From Diogma glabrata (taxonomy: Eukaryota; Arthropoda; Insecta; Diptera; Cylindrotomidae): a stretch of 64,000 bases of DNA. The notes under the pieces are model-generated. The model did not search any database. It saw only the letters and a program-made list of their open reading frames with translations, and was not told the DNA's origin. Positions within the stretch are counted from its first letter, which is position 1; each line of letters begins with the position of its first letter. Shown here piece by piece: positions 1 to 11,355 of the stretch. The DNA lies in contig OY856188.1 in NCBI GenBank assembly GCA_963693315.1, forward strand, positions 190,145,897 to 190,209,896, in the 5' to 3' direction. The position numbers were made by a program, and so were the translations under genes.

Positions 1-439
1 TGAACTTAAGATTTGAGGTGCTTATAAAACTAACCTATCCACACAAGATAACGGGTTAAAAATAAATAAAGTTGTGTTCGTTTGTTTTACAGAGGTACGA
101 TGTTAAGCCTTTGAGAACATACATTTTTTTATCGAGACGAGTAGGGTATTATATGAAAGGGCTTCGCGTTTCAGCATTCCTTAAAAATGTATTTTGGAAT
201 TTTACACCTCACCATTTTTCGTATAATTTTGAAAAATGACGTTTTCTCTATGTTTTATTGCCCCGATTAACTCTGACCCTACTTAATCGAAAATCTTGAA
301 ATATATTTGGAATGATAGAAAAATGTGTAGGTTTTTAATGAAAAATATAGAAAAGCGGCAGATACTCATAACTATATTTATTAAAGGGGTGGGAATGATA
401 AGGGCTAAAAACATCATTTAGAACCAGGTCAAGTGCGGT
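1..439. other. AT-rich intergenic DNA
   Basis: No coding sequence, RNA gene or element end is recognisable. The stretch is AT-rich with stop codons in all frames. Confidence 0.5.
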
Positions 440-1090
440 GTCATTTGAAAGAGCACTTGATTTTAGAAACATTGACATTTTTTTAGAATGTTGCAATGCA
501 CAGTTTTTGAATTATTGTCAAAAAAGTGACACAAAAAGTTGGTCCCCCCCCTTGCATTTCGAGCTTAATTAACAGAAACATTTGAAAAAATTCACAGAGA
601 CAGGAAGTTTGATAAACACTGAATTATAGCGAAGTCTCAAATAATTATTTTTTGAACTTTTAAGGGATTGGGGTGGGGAAGGAAGAAGAAAACTTTTTCT
701 ACCCAAGCAAGTGTTGTGTCATTTGAGCACCAAATATAAGAACAATTGCAATTTTTTTTAGAATTTTGCGGTGCACATTTTTTGAGTTATTCTAAAAAAT
801 GTGCAAATTTCATGCCGTTCCCATACGTTTCGACACTGATAGACAGAAAAAATTGAAAAAATTCACAGAGACAGGAAGTTTGCTATATTTTGAACGAAAT
901 TTATAGCGAACTCTCAAATAATTATATTTCTGTGTGTTTGGTGAAAGGGTGAAAGGGGGGTAAAAAAAACTTTTTTGACCCAGCGAGTGGGATTCATATG
1001 AAAGAGCACCAAATTTAAGAAACATTGCAGTATTTTTTAGAATTTTGCGATAAACAGTTTTTTAGTTATTGTTAAAAAAGTTTTATTTTA
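440..1090. repeat. Diverged tandem repeat, period about 275 bp
   Basis: Three diverged copies of one segment follow each other. The block beginning 'agaatgttgc' or 'agaattttgc' occurs at 485, 760 and 1039, and the block 'cacagagacaggaagtttg' occurs at 593 and 864, giving spacings of 271-279 bp. Each copy also has a nearby 'catttgaaagagcac'-like stretch and a run of C or G (542-551, 954-961). Copies differ by many substitutions, so this is an old duplication. No protein is encoded. Confidence 0.75.
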
Positions 1091-1234
1091 AGTATATGTA
1101 TACCACCACTACCCTAAGTTTTGACTCTGATTTATAGAAAAAATATTCTCAATTAAAGCCATTTAAACTGGCTAAACTGGCTCATTCTTTCTTTAGTTAA
1201 CATAAACAGCTATGGATAAGATTTAACCTTAATA

Positions 1235-1681
1235 CCGCATTTACAGCGACATAGCAAATTAGTAGATGTAATTTAAATCAGTGCTATAAACATTTTTTAT
1301 TTTAAGAGCTTGCAACTAATTTGAGATCTAGTTTTACTATCTAGTAAATAATTTTCAAATTAATATTGACGTAGTAAACACCATTGCAAATAAACAATTT
1401 TGATTTCTACACCGTTCCTAAAAATTTTAAATTATCAAATTTCTTTTCTCCGTCAAATATTTTTCAACAATCAGAGAAAGAACTTGAGGAATGGTCTAGT
1501 TATCATTTTTTTATTGCTTTTTTAAAAGTTTGACAGATAGCAATTTAAACTAAACTAAATTAAAATATGTTTATGAGATTAAAAGATTTATTTTGCAATC
1601 TACGCTGTAAACTCATATTAAATATGACAAGATGCAAATTAATATACTATCTACTAGTTTGCTATGTCACTGTAAATGCGC
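1235..1681. mobile_element. 447-bp MITE with TA target duplication
   Basis: The ends are inverted repeats of about 32 bp. The left end reads GCATTTACAGCGACATAGCA from 1237, and its complement with a few mismatches runs back from 1680. Both ends are bordered by TA (1233-1234 and 1682-1683), the target duplication typical of Tc1/mariner-type elements. No transposase is inside, so this is a non-autonomous element. The family is not identified beyond the TA duplication. Confidence 0.75.
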
Positions 1682-1683
1682 TA

Positions 1684-2403
1684 TAAGTAACAATTTTTGT
1701 GTCATTTTTGATCAATGTATAGTAGAATTTTTTTGCCAGCGAACACGAAATTTGTTTGTTATGCGCATATTGTTTGCACATTCAGTGTCTCGATTAAAAT
1801 ATTGAAAAAAACTATTAGGGTCCCATTGAAATGGACAAAAAAACACATAAAATAATAAATTACTATTGAAATTCAACCAATTATAATAGAAAACCAAAAA
1901 CTAGTAAATATATTAATGATTTTGTAGGCAATGCAACAAAATTTTGATAATTAAAAATAATTATAATAAAAATAACGACGCCTATGGAAACAAATATCAC
2001 AACAAACAAATGGTACGAACTAGAAGTAAAAATTTAACTAATATAATTGTTTTGAAAACAAATTTATCCCAAAATAAATAATACATCTCTGTTTTACTTT
2101 TTGTCTCATCTTTTATCTCTTGCTGCGTCGTATCTGTCAAAAATTTGCGGGCAAAAAAATTCTACATAGACGTTTACGATTAAAAATTTATTCTGTTATG
2201 CGTCAATAGTCTGGCGATATAAAGACTTTACAACACAACTTTATGTCATTTATTTTTGATATTGTGTTCTTTTACATTCACGGAACCCTTGGCGAGCGAA
2301 TTTTATTCGCACTTGTCCGACTTTTTTTGAGTAAAAACAATTAAACCTATTCAATGTTAGAGTCTGTTATAATATAATTATTTTTCTGTTTTATATTATT
2401 TAG
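1684..2403. other. AT-rich stretch, nothing recognised
   Basis: No coding sequence or element ends seen. Just before 2404 the sequence 'tttatattatttag' looks like a splice acceptor for the coding fragment that follows. Confidence 0.4.
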
Positions 2404-2816
2404 ATGGTATTCTGCTATCAACTATGTATTTACTGCACAGGATTCTCCGTCCAACCAACAAAGCTTGAGATTCGAGATTCTCAAAACAGTTTGGCCATTA
2501 TAGGTGAAACTTTTAAAAATGTTGAAGAGATATTACAAAAGTATTTGGATCAGAAATTACCATTTCAGCCTCTTTTGTTAATTACTGGATCTAGAACTAA
2601 GCCAATACTAGTATGTTTTGATAATGTACGGTATGAAGTTTATACATCATGGAAAGCAGTTGATGTGTGCTTCAAAATATTTTATTTATTCAACTTAAAA
2701 TATCCGCAATCAGCAACCAATTTTGGAATTTTATCCAAAAGTATTTTTATACATTGAAAGGCGAAAAAGAAATAGCACATTATTCGATCAATTTGTTGAT
2801 TGATTGGTTAAATTAA
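2404..2816 (+). pseudogene. Fragment of a conserved protein of unknown function, frameshifted
   Basis: The open frame from 2404 encodes about 100 residues. Its C-terminal part (PILVCFDNVRYEVYTSWKAV, then a FKIFYLFNLKYP segment) resembles a C-terminal module I have seen in uncharacterised, often transposon-associated proteins of insects and fish. I cannot name a domain. The family-like reading ends at codon 102 (about 2710). It resumes in another frame as NQFWNFIQKYFYTLKG and runs to a stop at 2814-2816, so one base has been lost or two gained near 2712. A likely splice acceptor (tatttag) lies directly upstream, so this is probably a last exon and the ATG at 2404 need not be a start. No upstream exon was found. 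The frameshift argues for a dead copy, though a sequencing error is possible. Confidence 0.5.
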
Positions 2817-3124
2817 AATCAATAATATATATTATTAGTTTTACTATGTAAATTTATTTTTTAATTAATAATTAATAAAAAATATAGTAAAATATAATAT
2901 ATTTTACTATATTTTTTATTTTATATACGAACATAGTTTCCCTTGTTTTCTTTTAATTTTTGTCACATATAAATTTAAAAATACTTTAAAACAAAATTAT
3001 GAATTATTTTAAAATTAAAACTATGAAATATAAATACTTTAAAATTAAATGAAAATAGTTGAAATATGTATATAAAATTGTTAATAAAAAATTTATGTTC
3101 TCTTTTATTTAAAAGTGTAAAATA

Positions 3125-3325
3125 TAATTTCCATTATTAATTTAATAAGTTCCATTATTAATTTAATAACATCTAATTATTAATTTAATAAGTTCTATTA
3201 TTAATTTTAAAGCATCTTATTATTAATTTAATAAGAACCTTTTATTAATCTAATTAGATTGTATTATTAATCTGATAATATAATATTATTTTAAAAACAA
3301 CTTTATTATTCTAATAATATATGTC
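3125..3325. repeat. Short tandem repeat of an ATTATTAATTTAATA unit
   Basis: Units of roughly 25-27 bp containing 'attattaatttaata' follow each other about eight times with increasing divergence towards 3325. The core is nearly palindromic. No coding potential. Confidence 0.7.
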
Positions 3326-5291
3326 ATTTATCCAATGGATACCTAATATGAATGTAATCCGTTATGTTATTAATTCAATAAGAATTTTTATAAATATAAA
3401 AGCGATCGTTTTTAGATTTAAAATTTAAATTTTTTTTGTTAGTAAATATTACGAACAAATAATATTAGTTTAATAATGCCTGTAATTACGAAATTAGTGA
3501 AAATAATCACAAGTTGTGATTAGCTGTATAATAATCACCAAATTATTAATCTAATGGCTATTTTGATAGTTTTTAATAACAGAATTCTCTGAGTGTAAGA
3601 ATATCTAAATTAGTGTTAAATATTTTAATTAATTAAAACAATTAGAATAATAACAAAATATCAAATTGACTATTTTTTAATAAAATACACATTTTTTAAA
3701 ATTTCAAGACAAAAAATGCAAAATAGAAAAAATAGTATAAAAAACTCGTTTCATTTCGTTCAAACTCGTTTCGTTTTCTAAACAGATTGCGTGCGATAAA
3801 ATCGTCGATTATGAAACTAGTTTCTTAATATACTATTTTAACACTATATCAAACTTTTTTCTCACTTTAAATTTTTATTTATTTGTATACCGTAAATTTC
3901 GGTCTTTAAGAAAACTTTTAGAAAACATTTAACCCAAAATCTGGGTCTCTGGGAAGAAGGTCTCTTAGAGAAAATATTTGGTGTAAAAATAAATGTAAAG
4001 TTTTTTAGGTGAAAAAGACTTTGTTTAACTAACGCATTATTATTACAATCACTTTAGTAGTTCACACAAAAATTATATAATATAAACGGTTTTTAATATT
4101 TTTCCAATAATTAAAAATTTCACGCTCAATTTGCACTTCGAAATTTGAACGTAGCAAAAACCATTTCTACTAAGGAAAAAAAAATCTCAAACTCTCAAAC
4201 TTAATTATTTTTTTTTCGTTCATCAAGGAACCAACTAATTCATATTTTTTTTTTTGAATTTAATTATTTAAAGAAATTTCAGGAAAAAATTTTAAACCAA
4301 ACTTGTTACTGGTTCATCATGTCCATGGAAGGAACTTGTTCATCATGTCCAGCACATCCATGGAATCGATAATTTCTTTTTTTTTTCACTGTTCAGGTTC
4401 CTTTTATTCAATAATGTGAAACACTGGAAAAGATCATTATATTTTTGGTAGCAAAACACTTTAATTTGTTAATTAAATTATTTATTAGTTAAATTGGGTT
4501 ATTTAAAATTATTAATTTTATACTTTTCTAACAATTTTAAAAGAAATTTCAAAGAAAAGAGTTTTGTTTGTTTTACTTGTTGTTTTTAGAGTTAAACACC
4601 AAATGAATCTGAATAAAAAAAACAAAGTCGTAGTGGACTCTAGCCACACCTTGTTTTTTAACCAAACAAAATAGGGTTGCCAATTGTAACGTTCGCTTCG
4701 TTAAGTCTTCGTTGTGGTTTTTTTTGTTTTCTTTAGATGGTGTTTAAATAACGAAATTTATTAGTTTCTGAATTGAATTTTTTTTTTGAATTCGAGTTTC
4801 TAAATTGAATGTTTTGAATTTTTATCTCTGGAATTTACTTAAAATGATTTGAAATATATTAAGACATTTGGACGATCGTTACAAAGAAATCGTCTTATTT
4901 CATCATTTTTTACGTGAAAACTCATAATATTGATTTATGTGGGGTTCCTATCAAAAATACGTGACTTTTTTTGTGTGTATAGCTTGAATGTTAAACTGGA
5001 TAACAACCAGTGTCCAGTGTACTTTTTTTACATTCACTGGAATAATCAATTTGTCCAATGAAAATATGTTTATTTTCTTCGTCCATCGCCGGACCAACTA
5101 GAGTTTGCAAATCAATGTTAGTAATATTTATATTTTAGGCTGTAGTACTCTTCAAAATATGTACAATTTTTTACACTATCTATAAATTTTTGGTGTTGTA
5201 TAGTAAACTTTGGAAAATTGTTTTCGAAATCATCTTTTAAAAAATCTTCTAATCTGAAATGAATTAAGAGGTGTTATTAGAAACTATTTTA
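3326..5291. other. AT-rich intergenic DNA
   Basis: About 2 kb of AT-rich DNA without coding sequence. 'tccatggaa' and 'cttgttcatcatgtcca' recur at 4310-4365 as a short local duplication. Nothing else is recognised. Confidence 0.45.
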
Positions 5292-5640
5292 TTTCACACA
5301 GATTTTCAAAAATCAAATTCACCAAGTATTCAAAAATAAAACAAATAAAAAGTTGTAATTTTATTTAATTAACTTAAAAACCGCTTTATTTTTAAATAAA
5401 TTCTTTTACTAGTTTCAGTTTTATTAACCATCCTCAGAAAGAATTTTTTGCTAATTTTGATACTCAGTAGCAAAAATGTTTTCTGAGGATGGTTAATAAA
5501 ACTGAAACTAGGTAGTTAAAGAATTTATTTCAAAAAAGCGTTTTTTAAGTTTTTAATAAATGATTAATTAAAATTACAACATTTTTTTTATCATTGAATA
5601 TGTACTTGGTGAATTGATTTTTGATTTGAAAAACTGTGAA
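5292..5640. repeat. Near-continuous palindrome (foldback, arms about 165 bp)
   Basis: The sequence 5292-5463 is repeated in inverted orientation at about 5474-5640. Matching blocks include AGTTTCAGTTTTATTAACCA at 5412-5431 and its complement near 5488-5507, and 'aaattcaccaag' against 'cttggtgaatt'. The spacer is only a few bases, and it too is bordered by inverted TTTTGCTA/TAGCAAAA. Arms carry mismatches and small indels. The transcript would form one long hairpin. It may be a foldback MITE. No target duplication was found. Confidence 0.75.
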
Positions 5641-5699
5641 GTTAAAAAGACAGTTGGCTTAAGGCTTGTCTTCATTTTTTTATCTGTAGGGGATCATAT

Positions 5700-5960
5700 T
5701 CTAGAGTGACACATTTTTTTTTCGTATTAGAATATATGTCGTGTAAAACGACTTACTGGAACTAAAATTTGCGGTAAACATACAGAAAGCCTCACGAATC
5801 TATCTGAAAGCTATTTATTTTATTAACTTAGACTTTATTGATAACTCAGGAAGTTTTTCGTCAGTTGTTACTAGTGTGTCACTGTTTCACACCATGTTGT
5901 AGAGTGACACGCATAATGTTTTACTCTGACACACATATATTAATGACTGACACAAAATTA
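5700..5960. promoter_or_regulatory. Left subterminal GTGTCACT-type repeats
   Basis: AGAGTGACAC-like motifs occur at about 5702, 5875, 5902, 5924 and 5946, in both orientations. Matching motifs lie inside the opposite end of the element (8310-8400 and 8728-8760). Repeats placed like this in pogo and other elements are usually transposase-binding sites. That role is inferred here. Confidence 0.6.
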
Positions 5961-6208
5961 TTTCTGAGTCCCAAAGAAAAGAAAAATACGAATTTATAAA
6001 AATTAAATATATTTATATTATAAATAACATTAAAATAATAAATTAAATTCTAAATTTCAATTTTATTAAAGAAAAATAAAAATTAAATAAAAGGTATTTC
6101 TGTTTCTTTCACATCACAGGTAAATAATCACAATAAAATAAAATTAAAACAATAAAAAATAATGATAAAATTCGACATTTTCCTATGCTATAAGTAATTA
6201 CTCCCTAC

Positions 6209-8260
6209 TCAACGAAGGTTAAATGAACTTAAATCTATTTCAAATGAAATTGATCCTTTTTGGCGACTTGTGTGACCGTGAAAAATCGGATTTGGCAAAA
6301 TCATCTGGATATCACTCAGTTGTACCGAAGCGATATCCTCAACATCAGGTTCTACGAATTTACTTTTACTTCCAGACAATCTGAAAAATCTAATTACGGC
6401 CTCTTTTACGTCAATTTGTAATATCTTTCCAACATAAAATATATTCTTTTCTTGTTCCAAAACCTTAAACTGCACTAACGCATAATCATTTAAAGCAGGA
6501 GCTCTAGAACCTGAATCAGCAAATGTTGGATTTTCTTCTTCGAATTCTAATTCGAAATCGTCGTCTGTATCTTCCAATATGACTTGCATATTGTCTTCGG
6601 AATCATCCGTTTCATAATCAATTTTTTTAGCCACTTTTTTCCGCATTTTTTTCTGTTTAATGATTTTAGATACCAATTTGGCATTCTGCCTTTCCTGAAT
6701 TTCATTTTTTTCAGGAGTGTCGGTGGCAATGATGCTTTTGCCGCGTCGGCGTGGTTTAGTATTTGGCTTTCGTCCTGTGGCTTTCGGATATTTTTTAAAT
6801 AATTGCGGAGAAATAAAATTATGTTTTGCTAGTGGATTATTATGTGGAATGTCTGACTGACTGGTAACATTTTTGACTGGCGACAATTCTGCAGTCGTGA
6901 TGGCATCATTTTGTGTTGGTAACCTTACTGTAACAATGTTTAAAATATAACCTAATTAGTTTTTGTTATAAAGAAAGCATTAATTTGGGATGTGCCTACC
7001 TTGATCTAGGTAATTTTCCTTGCCAAATGTGTTCACATCTCGGTCTGTTACACTACTTGACATAAAATCGGTTTCCGAGAAAACGTTTTCATCGAACGGG
7101 TAAATTCCAGTCTGTTTGAATGATGAGATAATATTAGATGGTGTCATAGCCTTCTCGAAAGCATACCCAACACTGGCAGCAACATTATAAATTGAAAACG
7201 TTTTACCTGGGTTCTGCATCATCCATGCATCTACAGATGTGTTGTATGCAGTTTTGAAAGGTTTAAAACAACAGACGTCTAATGGCTGGTCACACGTCTA
7301 ATGTGGTGGAATAGTCAGTACAGTTACACCATTTTCTTTCGCAAAATTTAGAGACTCAATGCTTAAATGGCTTTCGTGATTATCAAATATCAATAACGAT
7401 GGATTGTCTATTGAACTTGATGTGTATTTACAGAAATGTTGTAATACTTTCAAAAAAAGTTGCGAGTTCATCCAGCCTGATGGAGAAGCTAAACCTAATG
7501 TTCCAGCAGGAGCTCCACTCAGCATATGCTCTTTAAAATGGGTCCTGGGAAAAACCATGACTGGTGGCAAATATTGACCCGTTGCATTTATAATACAGCA
7601 GGTTGTTACCAAAGTTCCCCGCTCTGCACTGGTTACTTTATTCACTTGCTTGGCACCTCGTTCTGCCAAAACCTTTTGAGGTTTTTGCACGGTCATGGTA
7701 CTGGTTTCATCCAAATTGTATATACGACTACCGCTCATAAAGCCTGTGTCGGATCTTTTTAAAACTTTTGACAAGTTGTCATAAAATAATTTTACGTTGT
7801 GCCTATTAAACGAAGTAGCGCGGCTCAAGCTACATCCCTCAGGAGTCCGAAGTGATAGCGATGTGTGGCGCTTCCTAAAATTCCGCATCCATTCAATCCC
7901 AGCTAGTTTATTATCGTGCCAATTTTGGGGTACATTCTTTTTATTTATCATCGCAGTTTCATATGCTAATTTTCTGCAGTCCATTAAAGACAATCCGTAA
8001 AACATTTTCGAGCAATTGACTATATAATCCACAAGCGTATTTTCTTCATCAGAAGTAAATATTCTATTTACCGAATAATTTGGTATTAATTTTGCCTCTT
8101 TATTCTCGTTGTACTTCTTAATGTAGCGTGATAACGTTTTAAATGCGAGGCCAGTTTGTAGAGCTGCCTTCCGAATACTCAATCCATTTCTTACCAATTC
8201 CATCATTGCTTCCATCATAGCAGTTTCAGTAAATTTCCCAAAAGGGAAGCGCTCAGCCAT
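6209..8260 (-). pseudogene. Pogo-like (DDE_1) transposase, two exons, one stop codon
   Basis: This is the transposase of the surrounding element. Exon 1 runs 8260-7000 and exon 2 runs 6927-6209. The 72-bp intron has GTAGGC at its donor and TTACAG at its acceptor, and the frame (phase 1) is kept across it. I start at ATG 8260, which follows a possible splice acceptor (tttttacag) in the leader. Residues 1-60 hold a Psq-type helix-turn-helix (SIRKAALQTGLAFKTLSRYI). The DDE_1 domain follows, with YNLDET, FDNHESH and QPLDV carrying the likely catalytic acids. Exon 2 is a basic and acidic C-terminal tail (RRRGKSIIATDTPEK, then EDTDDDFELEFEEE) seen in related jerky/tigger-like proteins. A TAG at 7298-7300 interrupts the frame just after IPPH, and one codon is missing there compared with the usual spacing to QPLDV. 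The protein is therefore not made full length unless the stop is an error. Expected length is about 659 residues. Confidence 0.85.
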
Positions 8261-8309
8261 GTTTACTAAAACGACCTGTAAAAATGTACATATTACGGTA
8301 AGAAACACA

Positions 8310-8765
8310 AACAGTGACACACTGTCATTGTTTAAGAAACAGACATGTTAAACAGTGACAAACTGTGTCACTGTTTAACAACGAGTAATGTGTCACTCTT
8401 TAACATGCACATTATGTGTATTTTTTTAAATATCACTTAATTACTAATATTGTAGTAGAAAGATTAATGCACTTTTTAAACATGTAACTTAATACACTAA
8501 TATAAGAAATGAACAGCACTGACTTACGTGGTTTCGTTAAAATACTATTCGAAAAACAATTTAACACTAAAAAAAAGAAAATTACGTAAAATTAACGAGC
8601 ATGTGACTACCACGTCTTGCGTCGTTGTCATCCGCAAACTAACTAAAATAGATAAAAGAGAATGTAAAAACATTCTCCGAAAGCAAATTAAAACAAAATA
8701 AAAAGCAACATGGATGAGCAAATCTTGATTGTGTCACTGTTTATGGTGTGTCACTGTTCAACACT
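8310..8765. promoter_or_regulatory. Right subterminal GTGTCACT-type repeats
   Basis: ACAGTGACAC-type motifs occur at about 8311, 8352, 8366, 8390, 8730 and 8747. They mirror those of the left end of the pogo-like element. The cluster at 8311-8400 sits just upstream of the transposase start, so it could also influence transcription. Function is inferred from position. Confidence 0.55.
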
Positions 8766-8773
8766 CTCCCCTA

Positions 8774-10349
8774 TTATACATATAAAAAAATGAATTTTAG
8801 AATAAATAATAAAATTAACTTACCTTATTAATTTCAATTCAAACTTTTTTTTAATTTGATTTATAATATTTTTTTTAATTTTAAGTTTTTTTGCAATACT
8901 TTTTACAAATTTCATTTTAAAATATTTTTTTTGGCAATCTTTTGGAACTTTTAAACACCGTGGTTATTAGTTATATGAAATTGATTGAAATCGATCCCAA
9001 TTATTATATAGACGATTTTTGATTTAACGTTTTTTTAAAATATTTATTTTTTCTCAATTTTTTGCCGAATCAATCTATGTAGTTGGGTGGGGCATCAATT
9101 ATACTATTTAGCATTTGGTAAAATTTCTACCTCGGCTGCATTTTAAACATGGTGTAAGTCCTCGATATTATGATTTAAGGGTTCGTGCCAATGGAACTAT
9201 TTTTTATTCACCAGATCCTTGTTTCTGGAGGTAAGACTTGCTCTTTTGGCTCGAGATCGTATTACTTAGGTTTTTCATACCGAACTAATTTTTCCGACCG
9301 AAGCAATAAATTACAGAAAAAGAGTTCCGTTGATAATTTGTTATCATTTTATTTTAAAAATAATAATATCTTAGGTAGATTTCACAGAAAAATCTACTTA
9401 TCTACAATTGGCCACATCAGGATATAGGTTAAAATGCTAGTGACCAAAAACTGTATAAATCAAACCGTTGTGACGGCCGTTTGGAGCCAAACATTTAAAA
9501 TAAAATTTTAAATAATAAACTATCATTTTTTGAAAAACCAGACATCTGCAATAAAAGGCTTACCTATCTGCAATCAACGATGTGACTGCGCATTTAATGT
9601 CTACATCAAAAATAAAATGAAATTGTAAATTTATTGCAAATAAACAAAAACGGTTTAACTTTATACTGCCACCACGGAGAAGGTTAAAAAATCTTACCTT
9701 TTTTGACAGTAAAGTAACTTTTATATTTTTACGTCGGCAGTAAAAAAACATAAAAAATGAGATTATCATTAATTTAATATTTATAATAATCAAAATTTGC
9801 CGAAAAAAAGTGTCTAAAATACGAAGCTAAAGTGACTTTTTGTGTGTTCGTCTATAGTTGTAAATAATTTGTTTCAACACAAAAAGTAACACTCAGCTCC
9901 TAATTAAATAATATTTGTCCTAAAGTAAAAAGGAACTAAAATTAAATTTCTAATAGTTAGTTGATTTAAATTTTTAAGTTAGTTAACAAAACGTTCCAAA
10001 TTTGCATAGTTTTAGGTTTGCTTATAATTAATTTGATTTTAAAGTTTCTTTGATAATTTTGTTTGTAATTATATCTTTAAACTAATCTGATAAAAACCCG
10101 ATTTCACTAAAACAAAAATCTGTCTGACAATGAAATCTACCTATTTCTAGAGGATATCTTTCGCCTAGACTTATGTTTATTTATTTCATTTTCTCATGTT
10201 TGGGTTTCGACCTACTTTGGTCATCATCAGAGATACAGCATTAGTATCTGACCCAATGGCCGTTTTTTAATGAGGTCTGCTCCTCAACATAAAATATTTT
10301 TCCTCTTATTTGGAATTATATTTAAATTTTCATATGTAATTGTCCTATC
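8774..10349. other. AT-rich intergenic DNA
   Basis: No supported coding sequence. A 'tttcgacctactttggtcatcatcag' type segment lies at 10207-10232. Such a segment is familiar from untranslated parts of retroelements, but I could not assign it. Confidence 0.4.
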
Positions 10350-11317
10350 TAGTGTAGTGCAAATTTCTTCAACACTACTAAATAATTTAATGTACTGCAA
10401 TTACTTCAACACTACTAAATAATTGAATCTAGTGCAATTATTTAGATTCACAACACTAATTATAAAAAACTGAACTGTAATGCAGCTAGAAACACTACTA
10501 ATGTTATTATCACTTTATTCTATATAATTAAATGTTCTCAAAATTAGAGCCCGTTTTGTGTTTTTTATTTTAGATCAAATTTACCGAGACCCACTTATAA
10601 TAATGAATGACTTCTACTTATTTTTATTCGCTGATTATAGGATTATAGAATATGATTTATGGTACTGGATTTTCACTTAACTGTTATTATAATGATATAC
10701 TTATATTTAATTTTATTGGCTGATCTTATGATTATTGATTATGATTCATGGTACTGAATTTTCACTTAACTGTTATTATAATGATATACTTATACTTATT
10801 TATATTGGCTGGTTAGATGCTTATTGATTATGATTTATAGTACTGAATTTTCACTTAACTGCTGCTTTGAAATGAATGACTGAGAAATGACTAATTTACT
10901 TGAATTGTGTAAAAAAACTGACTTTAAAACTCGTTTAGTTGTTGCGTAGTTGACCGTTTAATTACTACTACTTTTTTTTTAGTGATAAAAATATTTCTTT
11001 TGTAATTTAAAATCGATTACGCGTTGATTATTGTTTTTGAAATCGAAACAACTGACCTACTGATTTTGTTTTAATTAAATTTTATTTAATGCCAATGAAT
11101 TGGTTTTATTTAAATTAAACGATATTAACAAAATATTTGAAAATAACCCAGCTAAAGGTAATTTATGAAACATTTGGTTTAAATTTTAATAGAGTTTTAG
11201 GTCAATTGTTTTTATTGTTAGTCAAATGTTTTTCATTGGTAGGAATTTGGAAGATATTACCAATATTGTTTGGGGAGTTGTTGTAGGAAAACTATGTAAT
11301 TGGTTTTACTACACTAG
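10350..11317. mobile_element. Non-autonomous repeat with GTAGTGC/CACTAC ends (copy A)
   Basis: The left end is TAGTGTAGTGCAAATT and the right end, read on the other strand, is ACTAGTGTAGTAAAACC. The last 250 bp (11060-11310) match 57250-57498 closely, with shared 'gccaatg..attggttttatttaaatta' and 'aaactatgtaattggttttactacac'. This links it to the insertion in the Harbinger transposase gene. Near the left end, CACTACTAAATAAT is repeated. An 89-bp direct repeat lies inside. No open reading frame or target duplication was found. Confidence 0.65.
10600..10868. repeat. 89-bp tandem repeat, three copies
   Basis: TTTTCACTTAACTGTTATTA begins at 10670 and 10759, and TTTTCACTTAACTG at 10848, exactly 89 bp apart each time. 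Each is preceded by a 'ggctgat..tgattatgatt.atggtactg' stretch. It is an internal array of the copy A element. Confidence 0.75.
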
Positions 11318-11355
11318 TATGAATTGTAAACAGTTGTTTTGTTTGTATAAACACA

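Larger units (their letters stand above)
5689..8771 (-). mobile_element. Pogo-like DNA transposon, complete ends
   Basis: The termini read GGGGATCATATTCTAGAGTG at the left and, on the other strand, GGGGAGAGTGTTGAACAGTG at the right. TA lies outside each (5687-5688, 8772-8773), the target duplication of the Tc1/mariner superfamily. The element is 3083 bp and contains one transposase gene on the minus strand. Both ends hold clusters of a GTGTCACT-type motif. Completeness of both termini with a single inactivating stop suggests a fairly recent copy. Confidence 0.85.

Noticed and set aside
9185..9793. Open frames of about 80 codons in both directions
   Set aside because: No domain, no splice or start context, and AT-rich composition.
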